Assembly (NCBI GenBank): GCA_023101885.1
Contig: JALPQD010000089.1
Span: 6,309,087 to 6,373,086 of the forward strand
DNA length: 64,000 nt
Direction: 5' to 3'
Origin: Typhlomys cinereus
Lineage: Eukaryota; Chordata; Mammalia; Rodentia; Platacanthomyidae
The notes under the pieces: model-generated
Database searches by the model: none
What the model saw: only the letters and a program-made list of their open reading frames with translations
Told to the model about the DNA's origin: nothing
In this document: piece after piece, positions 57,201-64,000 of the stretch
Position numbering within the stretch: position 1 is the stretch's first letter
Layout of the letters: the number at the start of each line of letters is the position of its first letter
Made by a program: the position numbers and the translations under genes

Positions 57201-59879
57201 GAGTTTGGACCCGGGCAGGTGGCCCTCCTGCTGTGGCTGGGCAGAGCTGCTCAGACCAGGGCTGACAGCAGACTTTGCCCGCTGTTTACCCAGGGCAGGG
57301 CCGTCCCTGGCAGAGCACAGTGTGTTCCCCTACCCTCTCCTCCCTTCTCCAGGGCTTCCTCTTCCTGCCTCCTGGATGCTCCGACTCCCCCACATCCCTG
57401 GGGAGCAGAAAGGGGGAGGGAGGAGCTGAGGTGCACAACTGCTGTGGCCACCTCTGTCCCTCCCTTCCTGTGCCTCTGTCCCCAGGGTGCAGGACTTGTT
57501 AGGGGGCCCAGCGCTTAACACGGAGCCAGCAAGCAGATTATCGCACCCCCCTCCTTGGGCTCTTCCCTTCATAGGGGCTCCCTGGCCCGGGAAACCTTCA
57601 GAGTGGAGAAAAACCGAAGGTGACAGCGTGTCCTCTTTCAGGGGAAACACTGGTCCTGTCTGGTGCCTCTGTGACCACAGCGTATCCGCAGCCCCCTCTT
57701 CCCGTGAGAGCGTATGCGAACCTCGAATGAGGTCACTGCTGGCTGAATCAACACACTGCAGCCCCGACTGGGGGTAGTTATCCATGAGGCGAGATGCTTA
57801 GCGATGAGGTGGCTTTGTCAGGTGGCCGTGTCCCAGCCTGGACTGTGAGGAGCTGAGAAAGGAGCCCATGGGTGTCCAGGGGAGCAGATGGTGGTTGAGG
57901 AATACCTGACCCTTGACTGCCTGGGTTCCCGCCACTTTCACAGCCGTGTAGACCTCCTCGGACTGTTATAGCATAATATGCCTTACGGCGCGTCTCATTT
58001 GTGACTCACTATAAATGACCAGTAGAGTAGGTTAGCCTGCCCAGGTTACCATTTTATAAGGCTTATCTTAAAATTGGCCACAAAACCCTTTGAAGTTGCT
58101 CCTACTTTCCTGGAGGGAAACTGAGGCACCAGGAGGCTAAAAACCATGAACCCAGGACTTTGAGATCCCCGCTCCTAGTCACCTACCTAGCTCATCTCTC
58201 TACAGGTAACAGGGGCCATGGATTAGGGGTCAAAATTATTGCCTAAAGGACTTAGGTGTCCCTGTTGGTTGAGGTATCCAGCAAGCAGAGGAGATATGGG
58301 ACTTCCCATGTTCCCATCTCAAGCCCAGATTGGGGAGACCAGGAGCTTAGCCACAAAAGATCCAGGTTGAGGCTCCCTCTGACCTCACCACGTGCTCCGA
58401 GTCTGGACTGTGAGCAGGTCCAGTGGGCGCCACACTGCACAGGTTCCCCTTGACAGTGGGAGGCCCGAAGCCTTAGCCCACAGAGCCATGATCTGTTGCT
58501 CACAAAGGTCACCCCAGGAAGATGAATTTGGGGCAAGGTGACTGTGAGACTCAGACCCCGGTGAGTGAGGAGTGGGGTGATTAGACTGGGCCGCTGGCTG
58601 TAAAGGGGGGTCCATCTGGTAGACAGACATACACTTGTACTGCAGAAGTCGGGGTTTAAAAGCTCGCTGGCAGATCCTTCCTCCCCCACCCACCTCTTGC
58701 TGAAGTCTCACTGCTTCAGGAAAGTTTCCACTTGACCAGATTGTTAAGCATGGAGGTCAGCGACTTTGGGCAGGAATCCGAGCTATGCAAAAGCTCTTCT
58801 AAAAGCAAATAAAAGTGTTTTCCACAGATGTCATCAGACTCAAGCCTTGGCCTAGAATCTCAAAACTCTGGGCTACGTTCCACCTCCATCTCCCCACTGA
58901 GACCTCCCAAATCCCCTTCATCTTCTTGCCCTACAAGGCCAGTTCCTCCCCACTGCCTCCCTGCACCCTCAAACCATCTCTCGTGGTGTCCTCCACTTGG
59001 AATGTGCCCCCCACTCTTCCATCAGCACACGCTATTCTGCTCCCTGGGCTTTCTGATTGAGCTTCCTCCCGCTCCCAGAGTCCATGCCACAGAAGCCTGT
59101 GAGCACACGCTTGGCGCCGAGGCTCACTGGAGGAGGTTTGTGGCACAAAGCCAGTGGAACTCTGAGTGTCTGTCTCCCCGTCCCTTAGGGCTCTAGGGTG
59201 ACCCATCTGGAGGACTATCAGAGAAGACCATGGCGCCTGCTTCAGAGATCTCTCTCAGGGCCACATGTCCCAGCCTTCCATGGGGTCTCCATCCCCTCCA
59301 GGTGGTGTGACATAGCGGGAGAGGCAGGGCACTGTGTCTCCCGGTGAGATCGTGTGTCTCCCATCTCCTGGCTGTGTGGCTGTTCGCCTCATTGGCAGCA
59401 CACTCTGCTTGCTGAAGTCGACGCAAAGCCCACCAGGGTCCCCGGCTGGGTGCTTGAAAGCGGGGACTCTTCCTCTCAGCTTTCAGGAAGGCCCAAAATA
59501 CACCGGGCGGGGCTTGCTAAGCCCCTTACACGCTTGAACACACTTGATCCTCAGCACAACACTCTGCTTGGCGGCCGTTCCTGCTGTTTTCAACTCCCGA
59601 CATGGCATTGGTAAAGTGCTCTACGCTGAGCACGGGCACGTACAGAGGCCACGCCCACCATTGTTCTTGACCTTCTCTGCAGTCTTGCCATTGATAGTTG
59701 TCCCATCTGCAAGGGTGGGGGCGATACTGGGACCCCCTGCCTCAGGATGCCACAATCTGTGGATACACAAATCTCTAATATAAAGTGGCATGGTATTCAC
59801 ATGTAAACTGTGCACATCCTCCATCTAACTTAAATCATCTTGGGGGGATTTTCCAAATCCCCACATGCAGATTCTTTTT

Positions 59880-60430
59880 TTTTTCTTCCAGTTAAGAGTA
59901 TGTACGTTTTTATTTGTATTTTTTACACGAATATAGTCAGTTAATGATATCTTCAACTTTAGTCCCAAATCGCATCCCCGCCCCTTCTTTTCCCCTTAAA
60001 ACCCTTCATCTCCCCTGCCAGATTCTCTCCTATTTTCAAATCTTCTTACTTGTGTGGTCCACTGGGTTTCATGCAGTCTATCTTTGATGACTTATGCCTG
60101 ATCCGACTGACGCTCCAGCAAGCATCCTAGATCAGTGGATGTACCACTCAGGAAAGCATCGTCTCTTTCTTCCTATCAGGATTAGTTCTCATCAGTCTTT
60201 CAAAGAAGCGTGGAGCTTCTTGAGATCTTTCTGATGTTATGGTGGGATGTTGATCAAACAGTTCCCACAGGTATGTATAATACCTATCATGAAATCTTGT
60301 ATATCACAATTATGTCATATCCAGGAGCTAATGCATGGTCCATCACTGTCCCACTTAAGACTCTTAAAGTTCTGCCACCCCCTCTTCCATGAGCACATGC
60401 AGATTCCGTGCACCCATTTGAGGTGTTGTC
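59880..60430. mobile_element. AT-rich retroelement-like remnant
   Basis: A T-rich start (GTTTTTATTTGTATTTTTTA) is followed by a C/T-rich stretch (CCCCGCCCCTTCTTTTCCCC) and long unique-looking sequence. The form resembles rodent LINE-1-associated 3' sequence, but I cannot assign it. Confidence 0.3.
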
Positions 60431-60603
60431 CAAGAAACAAGGAAAGGCATCTGAACTTGTCCAGTACCAACTCGTTTTCTAGTTTTGAAAATTTTTTCAT
60501 TTGTAATGAACTCAAGGATAGAAAACTTAGAGTCTGCAATGGCCTTGAGAAGTGCTGGGAATTCTTCCTTATTTCTTCTTTCTCTCCTTCCTCAATTCTT
60601 TTT

Positions 60604-60653
60604 TTTAAAAAATATTTAGAGAGAGAGAGAGAGAGAGTGTGTGTGTGTGTGTG

Positions 60654-60701
<48 letters not shown>

Positions 60702-60899
60702 GCACCGTGTGTCCCTGTGGAAGACCAAGAGTGACTTCAGGGATCATCCTAGATTGCTTCTACTTCCTTTTTGCTTCACTCTGGGATTTCACAGGCTTTG
60801 CCCGCTAGGGCTGAAAATGCAGGCCACCACCATTTCCACCTGGCATTTTTCCGTGGGACCTTCTTTCGAGACTTAATCCCTGAGCCATCTCTCCAGCCC
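60604..60899 (-). mobile_element. tRNA-related SINE, type B, complete
   Basis: The reverse copy has a T/A-rich tail, then (GA)n(GT)n (about 60619-60694), the type-B body (GAGGGCACCGTGTGTCCCTG, GGATCATCCTAGATTGCTTC, AAATGCAGGCCACCACCATT) and a head ending GAGCCATCTCTCCAGCCCC. A 13-bp target sequence CTCAATTCTTTTT lies at 60591-60603. A near-copy CTCAGTTCTTTTT lies to the right, itself later duplicated by a second insertion. Confidence 0.92.
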
Positions 60900-60912
60900 C
60901 TCAGTTCTTTTT

Positions 60913-61207
60913 TTTTTTTTATTCAATCGTGCATGTGTACGTATGTGTGTGCATGTGTATGTATGTGTGTGTGTGTTGTGTGTGTGTGTGTGTGTGTGTG
61001 TGTAGAACTGCGGATGAATTTGGGAACCACCATGGACACCTCCACCTCCTCCTTGTTTACTCTGCCCCAGGATTCACAGGCTCCGCCCTACCAGAACCAG
61101 AAACGCAGGCCGTGCCGGGCGTCTATACATGGGGTCTAGGATCCGAACTCAGAACCTTGCGCCTGCAAGGCAGAGGCTTAACCCCTGAGCCACCTCTCCA
61201 GCCCCCC
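60913..61207 (-). mobile_element. tRNA-related SINE, type A, inserted at the edge of the previous SINE
   Basis: The reverse copy has a T-run, ATTCAATCG, a GT microsatellite (about 60964-61003), the type-A body (AACTGCGGATGAATTTGGGA, TTACTCTGCCCCAGGATTCA) and a head ending CCACCTCTCCAGCCCC. The exact 13-bp duplication CTCAGTTCTTTTT lies at 60900-60912 and 61208-61220. This is the right-hand target copy of the neighbouring type-B SINE. Confidence 0.93.
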
Positions 61208-61392
61208 CTCAGTTCTTTTTGAGTGAGGTGTGTGTAGCTTACAACAAATGCACAATCTGAAAGGCATGGTCAGTGAGTTTTCACCCTTCAGCCATGGTTC
61301 AGTCGAGGCATGTCTGCCATCTAGAATGTTCCTCTGTGCCCCCTCTCACCACTACTCTTATGACCTCTCTCGTCGTAAGCTTCTCCACTTAT

Positions 61393-61480
61393 GTCTAAGG
61401 AAACCGAGGCTCAGAGAATTGAACCAACTTCTGAACCTCAGCTCAGTGACAGGCAGGGATTACACCCACAGCTGCCTTCT
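61393..61480 (-). mobile_element. MIR fragment, antisense
   Basis: GTCTAAGGAAACCGAGGCTC, AGAGAATTGAACCAACTT and GACAGGCAGGGATTACACCC follow the antisense MIR order. Confidence 0.65.
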
Positions 61481-62447
61481 GCCGCGTCCCCCTTCCCCCA
61501 CGCCTGCCAGGCCTTCTCAGTGCCCACAGTGGCTACAAGTCCCCGGGTTGGCGGGAGTGCACAACCACAGTAGAGTCATGAAAGTATTTTCTTTCTTCGA
61601 GGTGGGCTGATTTCTGGCGCCCACTGGCCTTTCAAAATCAGTTTAAGCCTGGCCCGTGGAGCCAGCCAGCCTTGGCAGGCCCTGTGCTGGTGGTTGTGGG
61701 CAGTTTGTGCCCAAGGGTGGCAGGAAACCAGCACGCCTGGAACATTTGCCTTGGGTGAGGAAGGCAACCAATTTGACCTCATCGGCAGCCGCAGGTGATT
61801 GAACCGTGTCCATCCCACAGCAGAGGCTTCCGGGCAGCCGGTTCTGGCTTTATGTAACCAGCTGGCCCCGGGCCATGTGTTTGCCCCCCTCGCTGGGTCC
61901 CCAGCCCCTCTATGTCCCTTTAGACTGGCAGCTGGCCTTGCCGGTTCTTCTGGCTGGAGGACTGGGAGCCCAGCCTGGGAGAAGCCTCCTGGGACCGCAG
62001 TGAGATCACCTGAGCCACACCTGGGATTTGCCTCGCCCTGTGCTGAGGTCACCTCCCAGGTTGCCAGGGATGAGCTCATCCCATAATCCTTCAGCAGTGC
62101 AAAGAGGCCCAGCCTTAAGGAAGACTCTCGCTAGGAAGGGAAACCCTCTCCCCCTGCAGCCCTGGTCAGTCACTCAGCTCGCCTTACTCAGCAGCCCTGC
62201 GGAGTTGGTGGACTGACGGTTTGGGGGGATGTCTATCTGGCTGGGCACACACGGAGCCTACTGACCCGCTGGTTCTGTGTGGTGCCTGAGCACTGCTCAG
62301 GTTAAGTACCTGGATCCGCTTCCCGCATCCTGTGGCCTTTCCCTCGAGCCTGGATACTGCAGAGGAGGGTGAGGTAGTATGAGCCACAGAGGGTTTTGAC
62401 TCAAAGTGGATCTTGGTTGTCCTGCTTGTGTAGTCTTGGGGTTAGAA

Positions 62448-62495
62448 CACCCCTTTCTCTGAATCTTGATTTCCTGATTTTAAAATGGGAATCAG
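62448..62495 (+). mobile_element. MIR core fragment
   Basis: CTTTCTCTGAATCTTGATTT followed by CCTGATTTTAAAATGGGAAT matches the MIR CTCAGTTTCCTCATCTGTAAAATGGG motif. Confidence 0.55.
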
Positions 62496-62814
62496 ACACA
62501 GCCTAGGCATGGATAGGACGACACCAGGGCATACATTTGGCCTCTTTAATGAGCCCCATTTCCCTCGTTTAATGGGCGGCCTGAAGACTAAGCCTCCTCT
62601 GTGCCTGTCATGCCCCCAGAAATGCCTGGGGTTCACACAAAGAGACAACTCTGATCGTATTCCTGAGCCAAGCTTCCTTGGTAGTCAAGTACTGGCTGTG
62701 TCTGTCCCAGAATGGTGGCCGTTCACGGGGGTCTCTTGGGGCCTAATTTGTGGGGTGACAGAAGGCTTCTGTATTACAGACTGGACAGGACCCAGACACT
62801 TAGCGCATACTGGT

Positions 62815-63005
62815 TATAAAATTTGATTTTTAATTAGCAAAATGGTACTGTTTATGGAGTGCAGGGTAGTTTTGATACATCGTGGAATCATTCACTTAGC
62901 TAGCATGTCCACCACCTTGAGTACTTACTTAGCTGACTTGGAATACATAATACATTGTTTTTATTGTAGTCACTTTTCCTGCGTCGTAGGACACAGGACT
63001 GCTGT
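62815..63005 (-). mobile_element. Old LINE-1 3' UTR fragment, antisense
   Basis: TAAAATTTGATTTTTAATTA followed by GGGTAGTTTTGATACATCGT, GGAATCATTCACTTAGCTAG and TTTTTATTGTAGTCACTTTT resembles the antisense 3' end of old mammalian L1M elements, in the correct order. It is diverged. Confidence 0.45.
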
Positions 63006-64000
63006 CTGTTTGAAGCGTTGCACCCACTGGCCAATGTCTCCCGGTCCCCATCCTGACGAGTGTGTAGTAAGCCTCAGCCCACCTTCTCTGGCTCTGTGTC
63101 CTTCAACAGCCCACGTCATCACACCAAGTCCGCAGATCAGGTTTCCCCTCCCCATGAGCAGGCCCAGTCAGGGTAGCCGATATCCACTTGGAAGCTCCTT
63201 GGGAGATATGTTTATGACACCCCAGGCTCAACACAGTTCCTGAAACTCAACAGTTCTCCGTCCCCTCTGCTTCTGCTCCATCCCCAGGGGCTCCTGGCTT
63301 AGTGAGTGGATCCAGATAGAACTGGGGCTGTGCGCTTGCATGTTTGCACACCCAACCCTGTGGCACCCATCAGCAAGTCCGCCTGTGTGTGAGGCCTGTG
63401 TCCTGCCGTATCCTCATCCAACCTGGTCTAGGCTGCTGTAATTTCTGGATCACTGTGGCCACTTTTGCCATCTGACCCTCCTGATACACAGCATCCCTTC
63501 TGGTTCTCATCCCTCTGAGACATGGCTGTGCTCAGCATCCAGGCTCAAGATCTTGGTCTCCTCTGCCGGGTCTGGCTCTGCCCATGCCCTAGCTGTGCCC
63601 CATACCACACTCACTCTTGCTCTCATGCTGCACCTATGGTAACGCTCATTCATTTGCCAGTCATTCCAGGCCTTCTGAACTCTTGGGCCACGACACATAC
63701 TGCTGAGGTTCCCCTTCCCCACCCTGCTGAGACCAGCCTATCCATCCTCCAGACTTTAACCTATGTCTCCCCTCCAGCTCCCCAAAGGGCCATCACCCTG
63801 CAGGCTCCCTCACAGTACAGTGAAGCTTCCAGTCAAAACACTAATTCCAGCTGGTGGTCTAGGAGAGCAGTGATGTATGTCTGTGAGCCAGATGAAAGCA
63901 GAGACCACATCTGGCTTGATATCCTTTCTGGTGCCTGACAGGCAGTCTATGCCCCAACTGTGAATAAGTGTGTGTCACAACTGTCCCTGAAGGAAAGCTT

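Larger units (their letters stand above)
54911..64000 (+). other. Ergic1: Ergic1 intron 3 (5' part, continues past window)
   Basis: The intron opens with a strong donor (GTAAGT) after exon 3 and is at least 9.1 kb long. I saw no acceptor followed by the expected lumenal ERGIC1 sequence (VNELY region) before the right edge. It contains MIR and B1 remnants, a CA microsatellite at 57.05 kb, two back-to-back lineage-specific SINEs at 60.6-61.2 kb and an old LINE-1 3' end at 62.8 kb. In 57090-59870 and 63010-64000 I see no recognisable gene or repeat beyond short chance ORFs. The longest open frame here (55076-55795) has no recognisable domain and is not in frame with exon 3. Confidence 0.8.

Noticed and set aside
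21799..61222. Recurrent 70-100-codon frames reading RTTDEFGNHHG...CLLCPG...GRP in several places
   Set aside because: They look like a conserved small protein family, but all copies lie in type-A SINEs, including antisense. They are SINE sequence read as protein.
54911..64000. Search for Ergic1 exon 4
   Set aside because: No acceptor followed by G and sequence for the lumenal VNELY region was seen, so exon 4 is taken to lie beyond the window.
1..64000. CRISPR arrays, phage, operons, toxin or defence systems
   Set aside because: The sequence is mammalian nuclear DNA. The tandem repeats present have no spacer structure and there are no bacterial-type genes.

Overview
This window looks like nuclear DNA from a rodent. 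It is intron-rich, CpG-depleted outside one CpG island, and dense in rodent-type SINEs (B1-, ID-, B4- and B2/B3-like), old LINE-1 pieces, MaLR-like LTRs, mammal-wide MIRs and CA/GT microsatellites. The most abundant young SINE has a B2-type tRNA-related head (GGGGCTGGAGAGGTGGCTCA...) but a body and CA-rich tail unlike the mouse/rat B2 I know. I therefore infer a rodent outside the mouse-rat lineage. A jerboa-type (Dipodidae) genome is one guess, but the species is not established.

I can support one protein-coding gene: the 5' part of Ergic1 (ERGIC-32, endoplasmic reticulum-Golgi intermediate compartment protein 1) on the + strand. Its CpG-island promoter lies around 4.57-5.08 kb. Coding exon 1 (4914-4933), exon 2 (49433-49494) and exon 3 (54838-54910) join in frame to give 51 codons plus two bases of a 52nd. 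They encode the short cytosolic N-terminus and the first transmembrane segment. The rest of the gene (lumenal domain, second transmembrane segment, C-terminal tail) lies past the right edge. Intron 1 is 44,499 bp, intron 2 is 5,343 bp, and intron 3 runs at least 9,090 bp to the end of the window.

Layout: 1-4570 is upstream flanking DNA with a SINE at the left edge, a pyrimidine tract and an old interspersed repeat. 4570-5080 is the promoter, CpG island and first exon. 4934-49432 is intron 1, holding most of the repeats, two LINE-1 ORF2 fragments, several LTR remnants, minisatellites and a small retroposed insert with a perfect 17-bp target-site duplication. 49495-54837 is intron 2, with few repeats. 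54911-64000 is intron 3, with a staircase of two SINEs inserted at one target sequence.

I found no tRNA, rRNA, CRISPR, operon or bacterial-type feature, and no convincing second gene. The long open frames in the window are chance frames, repeats or GC-rich artefacts. The observations most worth a second look are the lineage-specific SINE family with datable nested insertions, the retroposed insert at 45.6 kb, the minisatellites, and a possible CRE/DR4 regulatory cluster in intron 1.
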